Position numbers and translations under genes: made by a program
Assembly (NCBI GenBank): GCA_900635465.1
Contig: LR134135.1
Location: 2,418,001 to 2,482,000 of the forward strand
Direction of reading: 5' to 3'
Source: Lelliottia amnigena
GTDB lineage: Bacteria; Pseudomonadota; Gammaproteobacteria; Enterobacterales; Enterobacteriaceae
DNA: 64,000 nucleotides
Shown here: piece by piece, positions 10,109 to 19,462 of the stretch
Numbering within the stretch: position 1 is the stretch's first letter
Layout: the number at the start of each line of letters is the position of its first letter
Notes under the pieces: generated by a model
Told to the model about the DNA's origin: nothing
The model's input: the letters and a program-made list of their open reading frames with translations, nothing else
The model's database searches: none

Positions 10109-10522
10109 ATGAGCGAAGCACTTAAAATTCTGAACAACATCCGTACTCTTCGTGCGCAGGCAAGAGAATGCACCCTCGAAACGCTGGAAGAAATGCTGGA
10201 AAAATTAGAAGTTGTTGTGACTGAACGTCGTGAAGAAGAGAGCGCTGCGGCTGCCGAAATCGAAGAACGCACTCGTAAACTTCAGCAATACCGTGAAATG
10301 CTGATTGCCGACGGTATCGATCCAAACGAATTACTGAACAGCATGTCAGCTGCTAAGACCAGCACTAAAGCAAAACGTGCAACTCGCCCAGCTAAATATA
10401 GCTACGTTGATGAGAACGGCGAAACTAAAACCTGGACAGGCCAAGGCCGTACTCCAGCAGTAATCAAGAAAGCCATGGAAGAGCAAGGCAAACAGCTGGA
10501 CGATTTCCTGATCAAGGATTAA
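10109..10522 (+). CDS. hns: Nucleoid-associated silencer H-NS
   Basis: Binds AT-rich curved DNA, oligomerises and silences horizontally acquired genes. It has 137 residues, the usual length. The N-terminal two-thirds is helical/coiled coil for oligomerisation ([20 protein letters not shown]). The C-terminal DNA-binding domain begins near residue 90, and the minor-groove hook is visible as [12 protein letters not shown] near residue 113. It is a single gene with its own terminator. Confidence 0.99.
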   Translation: MSEALKILNNIRTLRAQARECTLETLEEMLEKLEVVVTERREEESAAAAEIEERTRKLQQYREMLIADGIDPNELLNSMSAAKTSTKAKRATRPAKYSYVDENGETKTWTGQGRTPAVIKKAMEEQGKQLDDFLIKD

Positions 10523-10536
10523 TCGCCTGCCTTTCA

Positions 10537-10566
10537 GAAAAATCCCGTTTAATACGGGATTTTTTA
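10537..10566 (+). terminator. Rho-independent terminator of hns
   Basis: Stem atcccgt (10542-10548) and acgggat (10554-10560), followed by a run of T, just after the hns stop. Confidence 0.85.
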
Positions 10567-10670
10567 TGCCCGTAATTTATACCGATACATCCGCTTACAC
10601 CCAATTATATAGCTACACACCGTTGCTCATACTTCCTTAAGAATCAGCTTATGGCGGTTATCAGGCATAA

Positions 10671-10702
10671 AAAAAGCCGATATCATCTGACTGATACCGG
10701 CT
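10671..10702 (-). terminator. Rho-independent terminator of galU
   Basis: Read on the minus strand, agccggtatca/tgatatcggct forms an 11-bp stem (one G-T pair) with a six-base loop and then seven T. It lies about 20 bases after the galU stop. Confidence 0.85.
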
Positions 10703-10723
10703 ACATACATCTGAGCGATCAGA

Positions 10724-11632
10724 TCACTTTTTAATACCCATCGTATCTTTCAACCAAGCTTTAAATTCTTCGCCCAGAGAATTGTGACGGAGACCATATT
10801 CAACGAAAGCCTGCATATAACCCAGTTTATTACCGCAATCGTGGCTCTTGCCTTTCATGTGGTAGGCTTCAACGGTCTCTTTCTCGATGAGCATATCGAT
10901 GCCATCGGTGAGCTGGATTTCGTCACCTGCTCCTGGAGGGGTTTTAGCCAGCAGCGGCCAAATCTCTGCGCTCAGCACATAGCGACCCACCACGGCGAGA
11001 TTAGATGGCGCAACGTCTGCTTTTGGCTTCTCGACCACGCCAACCATCGGCACGCTTTCACCTGGTTTTAGCTCAACGCCTTTGCAGTCAACAACACCGT
11101 AAGCCGTCACATCTGCAACGGGCTCTACCATGATTTGGCTGCTGCCCGTTTCGTCAAAGCGTTTAATCATCTCAGCGAGGTTATCCTGAGAGAGGTCAGA
11201 TTCGAACTCGTCAAGAATCACGTCTGGCAGAATAACAGCGACAGGTTCGTTACCCACAACCGGATGCGCGCACAGCACCGCATGGCCCAGGCCTTTAGCC
11301 AGCCCCTGACGCACCTGCATGATGGTGACGTGGGGAGGACAAATAGATTGCACCTCTTCCAGCAGTTGACGTTTGACGCGTTTTTCCAGCATGGCTTCAA
11401 GTTCAAAACTGGTATCGAAATGGTTTTCGATAGAGTTTTTAGACGAATGTGTTACCAGTACAATTTCCGTAATACCGGCGGCAATACACTCATTAACAAC
11501 ATACTGGATTAAAGGCTTATCGACCAACGGCAGCATTTCTTTCGGAATGGCCTTAGTAGCCGGTAGCATCCTGGTTCCCAATCCCGCCACTGGGATAACG
11601 GCCTTTGTAACTTTCGAATTTAGGGCAGCCAT
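10724..11632 (-). CDS. galU: UTP-glucose-1-phosphate uridylyltransferase GalU
   Basis: Makes UDP-glucose from UTP and glucose-1-phosphate, feeding LPS core, galactose metabolism, osmoregulated glucans and trehalose. It has 302 residues, as in E. coli. The nucleotidyltransferase signature [20 protein letters not shown] is near residues 14-33, and the sugar-nucleotide region includes [16 protein letters not shown] sequence (here [13 protein letters not shown]). It is transcribed leftward with its own terminator and is separated from rssB by about 200 bp. Confidence 0.98.
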   Translation of the reverse strand: MAALNSKVTKAVIPVAGLGTRMLPATKAIPKEMLPLVDKPLIQYVVNECIAAGITEIVLVTHSSKNSIENHFDTSFELEAMLEKRVKRQLLEEVQSICPPHVTIMQVRQGLAKGLGHAVLCAHPVVGNEPVAVILPDVILDEFESDLSQDNLAEMIKRFDETGSSQIMVEPVADVTAYGVVDCKGVELKPGESVPMVGVVEKPKADVAPSNLAVVGRYVLSAEIWPLLAKTPPGAGDEIQLTDGIDMLIEKETVEAYHMKGKSHDCGNKLGYMQAFVEYGLRHNSLGEEFKAWLKDTMGIKK

Positions 11633-11829
11633 TGAAATCTCCTGAACTGTTCAAGTTTTGAACTTTATGCAATAAATAACGCATTCAGTATATCAGCCTC
11701 GCAATGTGATCCGGGTCTGAAAAGGGCGCGTTACCGATTAATTAGGATAAATACGTATCAAACTGGCAACGATAGTAGCACTGCCAGTAAAACGAAGATA
11801 AAGCTATCTGAAGAATAAAATTTAACTGC

Positions 11830-12843
11830 TTATTCCGTGGACAACATTAAGCGCAAACGCCCGCCTGCGCCCCAAATTTGACACTGCCATGATGAACAGC
11901 GATGGCTTATTTGGTTCAAATATGTCGTCCCCATGGTGCCTAACGGCACGCCATTACTGACCTGGATATTATGCTCACCGGTATTAAGCGTGGCGTTAAG
12001 GCCCGCGGAGACCAGGATAAGGTTTTTCAACTCGCTATGGTAATAACCGACTAACAGCGGAAACTGTCCCGGTAAATTGGCCTGGCGGAAAAGATGGTTA
12101 ACTTGTTTAAGCAGCGTCCCTAATTCAGGAAGCCGTTGTCCCTGATGAGAGAGTTGCTCCTGCAAGAGACCATTAAAAAGTGCCCGCAATAATAATGCTG
12201 CTAATACCCCGTTATCACCGGCCCGTGTCACATCCAGGCAATAAAAGGCGAGATCGGTATCAGAGAGCGGTGCGATATCGAGCACCAGTCCAGGCTGATC
12301 GGCGGCAACCAACTGACGGTAATTAACGCGACAATGCGATATATTTTGCTGAACAGGCGGCTGAAGCTCTTGTAATAATTTCGCGGCGGCATGCGGATTA
12401 CTGACCAACGCATCCCAGTCCTGGAAAAGACGCTCCTCTTCTTCTACGCGAGAATTAAACATATTCGGGTAAAGGCAAGCGAACACGGTTTCGCGCAATC
12501 TGTTCAGATCTTTGACGGGTTTGAGCAGCACATCTTGTACGCCGAGGCGCAGCGCTTTCGCGATATCGGCCATGTTTTCAGTCGCCGAGATAACCAGGAT
12601 CGGGGTTTGATCACCTTCATTGCGTAAATGCTCAACCAGCTTCAGGCCATTCATACGCGGCATGGCGATATCGCAAATCATCAGATCCGGGGTCATATCG
12701 GCTAATTTTTCCAGGGCATCCAGGCCATCAGTAGCCAGTGTCGTGGTCGCGCCTAAAGAGGATAACCAGGAATCCAACAGCGAACGGAAAACGGGCTCGT
12801 CTTCAACTATTAAAATGTGTTTTCCGGTCAATGGCTGTGTCAT
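11830..12843 (-). CDS. rssB: RssB, adaptor that delivers RpoS to ClpXP
   Basis: Response-regulator adaptor that binds sigma S and hands it to ClpXP, keeping RpoS low in growing cells. The N-terminal receiver domain carries the phospho-acceptor Asp58 (LMICDIAMPRMNG) and Lys in VLLKPVKDL. The C-terminal domain is a PP2C-like pseudophosphatase. From the ATG at 12843 the product is 337 residues, the E. coli length; the frame opens seven codons earlier, but MTQPL is the conserved start. rssA lies upstream in the same direction, as in the E. coli rssAB pair. Confidence 0.97.
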   Translation of the reverse strand: MTQPLTGKHILIVEDEPVFRSLLDSWLSSLGATTTLATDGLDALEKLADMTPDLMICDIAMPRMNGLKLVEHLRNEGDQTPILVISATENMADIAKALRLGVQDVLLKPVKDLNRLRETVFACLYPNMFNSRVEEEERLFQDWDALVSNPHAAAKLLQELQPPVQQNISHCRVNYRQLVAADQPGLVLDIAPLSDTDLAFYCLDVTRAGDNGVLAALLLRALFNGLLQEQLSHQGQRLPELGTLLKQVNHLFRQANLPGQFPLLVGYYHSELKNLILVSAGLNATLNTGEHNIQVSNGVPLGTMGTTYLNQISHRCSSWQCQIWGAGGRLRLMLSTE

Positions 12844-12935
12844 GTTCTCTCCCCTGCCTGACAATAGGTAAATAGTGGCATGCTATTGTGCCTATCGCCT
12901 GTCAGAATTTGCTGAAGTCATCAAAATACGGGTGC

Positions 12936-13838
12936 TCACACGGCTGTGCGCACCAAAGGTAGCAACTCATCTATTTTCTTTTCGACGGCTAACGCACCGG
13001 CGGCGATGGCAGCGTCGGCGCGATGAAAATCGAGCGTGGAAATTTGCGGACAGAACGGCTGGATCAGAATGTCCGGCGGATCGCCCGCCATGCGATTTCG
13101 CTTCAGTCGATTTTCAAGCACCTGGATTGACGTCGTCATTATCTCCATAGCCGTCGGCGCCGAGACAGTCTTACGTGCGGCCATTCGCCCTAAGCGCTCG
13201 CGCAGGCGCTCATGCCAGACCAGTTTATCGATATCCGGCTCTTCGCTCTGCACATTTATGGGCATTAAATCTTGCTGCATCAGATGGGCGTCATGCTGTA
13301 AATCCACGGCAATCACGATATCTGCGCCCATCGCCCGCGTCAGAGAGATGGGAACCGGATTGACGACCCCCCCATCGACCAGCCAGTAACCGTTATGCGG
13401 AACCGGCGCCATCAAACCCGGCATACTGCACGACGCGCGCACGGCAAGGTGGAGATCACCCTCGGTGAACCAGAGCTCTCTGCCCGTACTGAGATTGGTT
13501 GCCACTGCGCCGAACGGCATTTGGCAATGACTGAAATTATCGAGTGGCATGATTTCGCGAAAGCGATTAAAGACGCGCTCACCGCGCAGGAGTCCGCCCC
13601 GCTGCCACGAGAGATCCATAAGACGCAAGACATCCCAGTAGCTGAAAGAACGTACCCACGATTCCAGCTCTGGCATTTTATCGCACGCGTAGGCGGCTCC
13701 GACCAACGAACCAATGGAGCAGCCTGCAACAAGATCAACGTCAATACCGATTCGTTTTAATGCGTTAATCACGCCAATATGTGACCAGCCTCGCGCTGCG
13801 CCTGAGCCCAACGCCAGACCTATTTTTACTTTTCTCAT
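12936..13838 (-). CDS. rssA: Patatin-like phospholipase family protein RssA
   Basis: Predicted lipid acyl hydrolase of the patatin family; its true substrate is unknown. From MRKVKIGLALGSGAARGWSH it has 300 residues (E. coli 301). The oxyanion loop GSGAARG, nucleophile elbow GCSIG and the catalytic-dyad Asp in LVDGGVVNP are all present, so the enzyme looks active. The frame opens 14 codons upstream, but the chosen ATG (13838-13836) matches the conserved N-terminus. It precedes rssB, likely in one operon. Confidence 0.95.
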   Translation of the reverse strand: MRKVKIGLALGSGAARGWSHIGVINALKRIGIDVDLVAGCSIGSLVGAAYACDKMPELESWVRSFSYWDVLRLMDLSWQRGGLLRGERVFNRFREIMPLDNFSHCQMPFGAVATNLSTGRELWFTEGDLHLAVRASCSMPGLMAPVPHNGYWLVDGGVVNPVPISLTRAMGADIVIAVDLQHDAHLMQQDLMPINVQSEEPDIDKLVWHERLRERLGRMAARKTVSAPTAMEIMTTSIQVLENRLKRNRMAGDPPDILIQPFCPQISTLDFHRADAAIAAGALAVEKKIDELLPLVRTAV

Positions 13839-13953
13839 TAGCCCTGCTTCACTTCCCCTGAATTCCCGGCGTAGCATCATCGCTACCGCTCAGTTAACAT
13901 AGTGCCGCCCAGGCGTTAAGACGCCATTACTTTATTGTTCCAGGAAGAGCATT

Positions 13954-14412
13954 GTGACTCAACTCTGTCCCTGTGGTAGCGCCCTCGAGTATAGCCTATG
14001 TTGCCAGCGATATCTTTCTGGCGACCAGCTTGCTCCGGACCCGTCACACCTTATGCGCTCCAGATACACAGCTTTTGTGATCAAAGACGCAGACTATCTG
14101 ATCAAAACCTGGCATCCGTCCTGCCAGGCCGCTGATTTTCGCCAGGAGATCGTTTCGGGATTCGCCAACACGCAATGGCAGGGTCTCACGATTTACGAAA
14201 CATCAATGGATCAAACAGCGAAAGAAGGTTTTGTCAGTTTTGTCGCCCGTTTCATTGAACATGACAAACCGGGTGCCATCATTGAACGCTCGCGGTTCAT
14301 TCTTGAGGGCGGACAATGGTACTATATTGATGGTACTCGTCCGCAATTTAGTCGTAATGACGCCTGCCCTTGCGGCTCAGGTAAAAAATTTAAAAAGTGT
14401 TGCGGGCAATAA
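13954..14412 (+). CDS. ychJ: YchJ, SEC-C motif protein
   Basis: Small protein of unknown function with two metal-binding SEC-C-like motifs: [13 protein letters not shown] at the N-terminus and [14 protein letters not shown] at the C-terminus, probably binding zinc. It has 152 residues, the E. coli length. It starts with GTG at 13954 (VTQLCPCGS). It lies 47 bases before purU in the same direction. Confidence 0.94.
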   Translation: MTQLCPCGSALEYSLCCQRYLSGDQLAPDPSHLMRSRYTAFVIKDADYLIKTWHPSCQAADFRQEIVSGFANTQWQGLTIYETSMDQTAKEGFVSFVARFIEHDKPGAIIERSRFILEGGQWYYIDGTRPQFSRNDACPCGSGKKFKKCCGQ

Positions 14413-14459
14413 TGCCTGACCACCAATAACACGCAAACACTCAACAGGATTTCCTCGCG

Positions 14460-15302
14460 ATGCAATCACTACAACGCAAAGTACTGCGTACCATTTGCCC
14501 TGATCAGAAGGGTTTAATCGCTCGTATCACCAACATTTGCTATAAGCACGAATTAAACATCGTGCAGAACAATGAGTTTGTTGATCACCGCACCGGCCGC
14601 TTCTTTATGCGCACCGAGCTGGAAGGGATCTTCAACGACACGACCCTGCTCGCCGACCTTGATGGCGCATTGCCAGAAGGTTCTGTTCGCGAGCTGACCC
14701 CTTCCGGGCGTCGTCGGGTCGTGATTCTCGTTACCAAAGAAGCGCATTGCCTGGGCGATCTGTTAATGAAAGCCAACTACGGTGGTCTTGACGTGGAGAT
14801 TGCAGCGGTCATCGGCAATCACGATACGCTGCGCACGCTGGTTGAGCGTTTTGATATTCCTTTCGAGCTGGTGAGCCATGAAGGCCACACGCGAGAAGAA
14901 CACGACGATCTAATGGCTCAGGCTATTGAAGCGCACGATCCGGATTACGTGGTGCTGGCGAAATACATGCGCGTCCTGACGCCGTCGTTTGTCTCTCGTT
15001 TTCCGAACAAAATTATCAACATTCATCACTCATTCTTGCCTGCCTTTATTGGTGCGCGCCCTTATCACCAGGCGTACGAGCGTGGCGTGAAGATCGTGGG
15101 TGCCACCGCCCACTACGTCAATGACAATCTGGATGAAGGTCCAATCATCATGCAGGACGTCATTCACGTGGATCATACCTACACGGCGGAAGATATGATG
15201 CGTGCAGGTCGCGACGTAGAGAAGAACGTGTTGAGTCGTGCGCTCTATCAGGTGCTGGCGCAGCGCGTCTTTGTTTACGGCAACAGAACGATTATTCTTT
15301 AA
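14460..15302 (+). CDS. purU: Formyltetrahydrofolate deformylase PurU
   Basis: Hydrolyses 10-formyl-THF to THF and formate, supplying formate for PurT and balancing one-carbon pools. It has 280 residues as in E. coli. An N-terminal ACT domain (about 1-85) is followed by a formyltransferase-fold domain with the catalytic Asn-His region IINIHHSFLPAFIGARPYHQ and Asp in VNDNLDEGPI. It is the last protein gene before the tyrosine tRNA operon. Confidence 0.98.
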   Translation: MQSLQRKVLRTICPDQKGLIARITNICYKHELNIVQNNEFVDHRTGRFFMRTELEGIFNDTTLLADLDGALPEGSVRELTPSGRRRVVILVTKEAHCLGDLLMKANYGGLDVEIAAVIGNHDTLRTLVERFDIPFELVSHEGHTREEHDDLMAQAIEAHDPDYVVLAKYMRVLTPSFVSRFPNKIINIHHSFLPAFIGARPYHQAYERGVKIVGATAHYVNDNLDEGPIIMQDVIHVDHTYTAEDMMRAGRDVEKNVLSRALYQVLAQRVFVYGNRTIIL

Positions 15303-15383
15303 TCCTTCATGAAATGAATTGATTAGCTTTGCACCTTTACGAATAAAAAGCAGCCAACTGATTCATTTTAAAGAAAGGAATGC

Positions 15384-15410
15384 TTTACAGGGCGCGTCAT
15401 TTGATATGAT
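15384..15410 (+). promoter_or_regulatory. tyrT-type tRNA operon promoter
   Basis: TTTACA (15384-15389) and TATGAT (15405-15410), followed by the GC-rich discriminator gcgccccgc, match the E. coli tyrT promoter, the classic stringently controlled promoter. The spacer counts 15 bases here against 16 in my recollection of E. coli tyrT. Given the indels elsewhere, one base may be missing. Confidence 0.85.
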
Positions 15411-15457
15411 GCGCCCCGCTTCCAACAGGAAGCAGGCCAGTAAAAGCATTACCCCGT

Positions 15458-15542
<85 letters not shown>

Positions 15543-15577
15543 TCTCTCAGCCTTACTTCAAAATGTGAATTACCCCT

Positions 15578-15645
<68 letters not shown>

Positions 15646-15662
<17 letters not shown>

Positions 15663-16473
15663 TCTTCGCAAATATCACCTCAATCAATCGAACAGCTGCG
15701 CTGCATATCCTGCCCATGCGGGAAGGATGAGAAGCTTCGACCAAGGTTCGATTCGAGCGTAGCGAGAAAGCGTTGCCGCAGGCAACGACCCGAAGGGCGA
15801 AGCGTATCGCGCTGAGTCATCCTTCCCCCACCACCTTCTTCGCAAATATCACCTCAATCAAATCGAATAGCTGTGCTGCATATTCTGCCCAAGCGGGAAG
15901 GATGAGAAGCTTCGACCAAGGTTCGATTCGAGCGCAGCGAGAAAGCGTTGCCGCAGGCAACGACCCGAAGGGCGAAGCGCATCGCGCTGAGTCATCCTTC
16001 CCCCACCACCCTCTTCGCAAATATCACCTCAATCAAATCGAATAGCTGTGCTGCATATTCTGCCCAAGCGGGAAGGATGAGAAGCTTCGACCAAGGTTCG
16101 ATTCGAGCGCAGCGAGAAAGCGTTGCCGCAGGCAACGACCCGAAGGGCGAAGCGCATCGCGCTGAGTCATCCTTCCCCCACCACCATCTTCGCAAATATC
16201 ACCTCAATCAATCGAACAGCTGCGCTGCATATCCTGCCCATGCGGGAAGGATGAGAAGCTTCGACCAAGGTTCGATTCGAGCGCAGCGAGAAAGCGTTGC
16301 CGCAGGCAACGACCCGAAGGGCGAAGCGCATCGCGCTGAGTCATCCTTCCCCCACCAGCCTCTTCGTAAATATCACCTCAATCAAATCGAACAGCTGTGC
16401 TGCATATTCTGCCCAAGCGGGAAGGATGAGAAACTTCGATTAAGGTTCGATTCGAGCGCAGCGAGAAAGCGTT
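15646..16473 (+). repeat. Array of ~175-bp rtT-like repeats following tRNA-Tyr
   Basis: Four full units start at 15646, 15820, 15995 and 16170 (lengths 174, 175, 175, 174), and a partial fifth runs from 16344 to about 16473. Each begins with a copy of the tRNA-Tyr 3' end (tccttcccccaccac) and carries a T-loop-like box (aggttcgattcg) and a hairpin gttgcc/ggcaac. E. coli tyrT is followed by about three 178-bp units that give the small rtT RNA, reported to modulate the stringent response. Units 1 and 4 are one subtype, 2, 3 and the partial another. Open frames across the array change phase between units and are unlikely to be genes. Confidence 0.92.
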
Positions 16474-16489
16474 TTGCTAACGTCCAGGC

Positions 16490-16517
16490 ATAAAAAAACC
16501 CCGCCGAAGCAGGGTTT
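16490..16517 (-). terminator. Rho-independent terminator of narGHJI
   Basis: On the minus strand aaaccctgc-ttcg-gcggggttt forms a 9-bp stem with a TTCG tetraloop followed by seven T, 26 bases beyond the narI stop. It may also stop rightward transcripts from the tRNA operon. Confidence 0.9.
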
Positions 16518-16542
16518 GTTCTTCTACACATTTACAGAATGA

Positions 16543-17220
16543 TTAGCGACGCGCGCGCACAATCTGATATTTACGTGTCAGATATTCGACCGGCACACTC
16601 CAGATGTGAACCAGGCGTGAGAACGGGAACAACACGAACAGCGTCATACCCAGCACCAGGTGCATGCGGAAAATAAACGCCACGCCGTCGAGGTGTGCGG
16701 ATGCGCCACCGTGGAAGGTCACGACAGACTGCGCCCAGCCAACCAGTTTCATCATTTCACTGCCGTCCATATGTTGTGCAGAGAACGGAATGGTCAGCAG
16801 ACCCAACGTACACTGGATAACCAGCACCGACATCACCAGAATATCTGCCGCGGTCGTCGTCGCGCGAATGCGAGGACTAAAGAGGCGGCGTTTCAGCAGC
16901 AGCAGGCCGCCAACCAGGCACATCAAGCCCGCAGCACCGCCGCCGAACATTGCCATCTTCTGTTTCACTTCCAGCGGCAGCCATGCTTCATACATCCAGT
17001 GTGGCGTCAGCATCCCAAAGGCATGACCGGCGATCACGCCGAGAATACCAATGTGGAACAGATTGGACGCCAGGTTCATCCCTTTGCGATCCAGCATCTG
17101 ACTGGAGCCCGCGCGCCAGGTATATTGACCGTAGTCGTAACGCAGCCAGCTCCCGACCAGAAACACCGTACCCGCGATATACGGATAGATATCGAAGAAG
17201 AACATATTCAGGAATTGCAT
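16543..17220 (-). CDS. narI: Nitrate reductase A gamma subunit NarI (cytochrome b)
   Basis: Membrane anchor of respiratory nitrate reductase. It oxidises quinol at the periplasmic side and passes electrons through two b hemes to NarH. The 225 residues match E. coli. Five hydrophobic segments are visible and all four heme ligands are present: His56 (LFHIG), His66 (AGHAFG), His187 (FRMHLV) and His205 (LVHIW). The ATG overlaps the narJ stop by one base (TAATG), which implies translational coupling. Confidence 0.98.
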   Translation of the reverse strand: MQFLNMFFFDIYPYIAGTVFLVGSWLRYDYGQYTWRAGSSQMLDRKGMNLASNLFHIGILGVIAGHAFGMLTPHWMYEAWLPLEVKQKMAMFGGGAAGLMCLVGGLLLLKRRLFSPRIRATTTAADILVMSVLVIQCTLGLLTIPFSAQHMDGSEMMKLVGWAQSVVTFHGGASAHLDGVAFIFRMHLVLGMTLFVLFPFSRLVHIWSVPVEYLTRKYQIVRARR

Positions 17221-17930
17221 TATTGCTGTCCTCCGTTAGAGATATTCAAATATTGCGGGGCAACAGCTCCGGCAAAACGGCGCTGATGATTCGAGATTTC
17301 CGACTCACCGCAATTCTGGTCAGCAAAGAATTTCACCTGCTCTTCTTCCCATACTGCATCCAGGGCCTGAGGGGTATCATCGCGCGCTTCATCCGCGATT
17401 TTCTCCGCCACTTTTTCGCTGTCGATAGCCGTATTAGCCAGTTTTACCAGCAGATCAAACAGCACCGCATAGCGACTTTCACGCTGTTGCAGGCGCGCGC
17501 TGAGCAACGCCAGAATCGGGGCGATATCCTGTAAACCGCCCAGCGCCTCTGCCTGCGGCAACTGCGCCAGATATTCCAGATACAGCGGCAGATGGTCCGG
17601 CAGTTCGCGACTGTCGATCTGCAGACCATGCTCCTCATACTGGGCCATCAGATCAACCATTGCCTGACCACGGTCGCGGGATTCACCGTGAACATGCTCG
17701 AACAACAGCAGCGACGTGGCGCGGCCACGATCGAACAGCTGACTGTAATCAGACTGCGCATCGAGAAGATCCTGCGCGAGCAAATCGCGCAGGAAAACGC
17801 CCAGGTTCTGGGCATCCTCTTTATCCAGGGTTTCCGATGACGCGAGTGCATCAAAGAGTTCCTGCTGATGCTCCTGCAGGGCTGCATCAGGGTACTCAAG
17901 CAGACGCGAAACAATGACGAGTTCAATCAT
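17220..17930 (-). CDS. narJ: Nitrate reductase A assembly chaperone NarJ
   Basis: Dedicated cytosolic chaperone of the TorD/DmsD/NarJ family that helps insert the molybdenum cofactor into NarG and dock NarGH onto NarI; it is not part of the final enzyme. It has 236 residues, as in E. coli. The helical sequence includes [20 protein letters not shown], a family hallmark. It overlaps narH by four bases and narI by one. Confidence 0.97.
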   Translation of the reverse strand: MIELVIVSRLLEYPDAALQEHQQELFDALASSETLDKEDAQNLGVFLRDLLAQDLLDAQSDYSQLFDRGRATSLLLFEHVHGESRDRGQAMVDLMAQYEEHGLQIDSRELPDHLPLYLEYLAQLPQAEALGGLQDIAPILALLSARLQQRESRYAVLFDLLVKLANTAIDSEKVAEKIADEARDDTPQALDAVWEEEQVKFFADQNCGESEISNHQRRFAGAVAPQYLNISNGGQQ

Positions 17931-19462
17931 TGGTGCGGCTCCGTTTTGCTGGTCACATCCATCGCATCAATACGACGGCTGTTGAACAGGTTGAATTTGG
18001 TGTCTGAACCGTGGCAACCGTCGCCGAAGGTAAATCCACAGCCGCTTTTTTCCGGGAAGGCTTCACGCGCCAGCTCACGGTGACTGCTCGGGACCACGAA
18101 ACGATCTTCGTAGTTAGCAATCGCCAGATAGCGGTACATTTCCTGCGCCTGTGCTTCGCTCAGACCCACCTCTTCCAGCGCGCTGGTATCAATCACGCCA
18201 TCCACCGTTTCGGCACGTTTGAAGTGACGCATCGCCAGCATGCGTTTCAGCGCCAACAGTACCGGCTGGGTATCGCCTGCCGTCAGCAGATTGGCGAGGT
18301 ATTGCACCGGAATACGCAGGCTTTCAACATCCGGCAGGATCCCGTTGCTCCCCAGTTCACCCGCATCAGCCGCAGACTGAATCGGAGACAAAGGCGGCAC
18401 ATACCAGACCATCGGCAGCGTGCGATACTCAGGGTGCAATGGCAGAGCCAGCTTCCAGTCCATCGCCATTTTGTACACCGGCGATTTCTGCGCCGCGTCG
18501 ATCACACTTTGCGGAATACCGTCTTCCAGCGCCTGAGCGATCACTTTCGGATCGTTCGGATCGAGGAACACGTCCAGTTGGCGCTGATACAGATCTTTTT
18601 CATGCTCGGTGCTTGCCGCGTTCTCAATCGCGTCTGCGTCATACAGCAGCACGCCAAGGTAACGAATACGGCCCACGCAGCTTTCTGAGCAAACGGTCGG
18701 CATACCCGCTTCGATACGCGGATAGCAGAAAATGCACTTCTCAGATTTGCCGCTCTTCCAGTTGAAATAGATTTTTTTGTACGGGCAGCCGGTGATGCAC
18801 ATACGCCAACCGCGGCATTTGTCCTGGTCGATCAGCACGATGCCATCTTCTTCACGCTTATAGATAGCGCCGCTCGGGCACGTCGCCACACACGCCGGGT
18901 TCAGGCAGTGTTCGCACAGACGCGGCAGATACATCATGAAGGTGTTTTCGAACTGGCCGTACATCGCCTTCTGCATGTTTTCGAAGTTCTGATCTTTCGA
19001 CAGCTTTTCAAACTCGCCGCCCAGATCGTCTTCCCAGTTTGGGCCTTTTTCGATCTTCGCCATACGCTGGCCGGTGATCAGCGAGCGCGGACGGGCAATC
19101 GGCTGATGCTTGCCTTCTGCGGCGTTATGCAGATTCTGGTAGTCAAAATCAAACGGTTCGTAGTAATCATCGATGCCCGGCAGATGCGGGTTGGCGAAGA
19201 TTTTACCCAGCAGCAGCGCTTTGTTACCCATGCGCGGCACCAGTTTGCCGTTGATTTTGCGGATCCAGCCGCCCTTCCATTTTTCCTGGTTTTCCCAGTC
19301 GGTCGGGTAGCCTGTACCCGGTTTGGTCTCAACGTTGTTGAACCAGGCGTACTCCGTCCCTTCGCGGCTGGTCCAGACGTTTTTACAGGTGACTGAGCAG
19401 GTATGACAGCCGATGCATTTATCGAGGTTCAGCACCATGCCGACTTGTGAACGAATTTTCAT
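17927..19462 (-). CDS. narH: Nitrate reductase A beta subunit NarH (four Fe-S clusters)
   Basis: Electron-transfer subunit linking NarI hemes to NarG. It has 511 residues (E. coli 512). Cysteine motifs for the Fe-S clusters are intact: Cys16-x2-Cys19-x2-Cys22-x3-Cys26, the group CEHCLNPACVATCPSGAIY, and CRGWRMCITGCPYKK, where Trp replaces a Cys ligand and marks the 3Fe-4S cluster. The group around CIFCYPRIEAGMPTVCSESC completes the set. It overlaps narG and narJ by four bases each. Confidence 0.98.
   Translation of the reverse strand: MKIRSQVGMVLNLDKCIGCHTCSVTCKNVWTSREGTEYAWFNNVETKPGTGYPTDWENQEKWKGGWIRKINGKLVPRMGNKALLLGKIFANPHLPGIDDYYEPFDFDYQNLHNAAEGKHQPIARPRSLITGQRMAKIEKGPNWEDDLGGEFEKLSKDQNFENMQKAMYGQFENTFMMYLPRLCEHCLNPACVATCPSGAIYKREEDGIVLIDQDKCRGWRMCITGCPYKKIYFNWKSGKSEKCIFCYPRIEAGMPTVCSESCVGRIRYLGVLLYDADAIENAASTEHEKDLYQRQLDVFLDPNDPKVIAQALEDGIPQSVIDAAQKSPVYKMAMDWKLALPLHPEYRTLPMVWYVPPLSPIQSAADAGELGSNGILPDVESLRIPVQYLANLLTAGDTQPVLLALKRMLAMRHFKRAETVDGVIDTSALEEVGLSEAQAQEMYRYLAIANYEDRFVVPSSHRELAREAFPEKSGCGFTFGDGCHGSDTKFNLFNSRRIDAMDVTSKTEPHQ

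Noticed and set aside
15948..16493. Open frame of 181 codons across the repeat array
   Set aside because: It is the repeat translated several times, depends on repeat phase, and has no resemblance to a known protein family.
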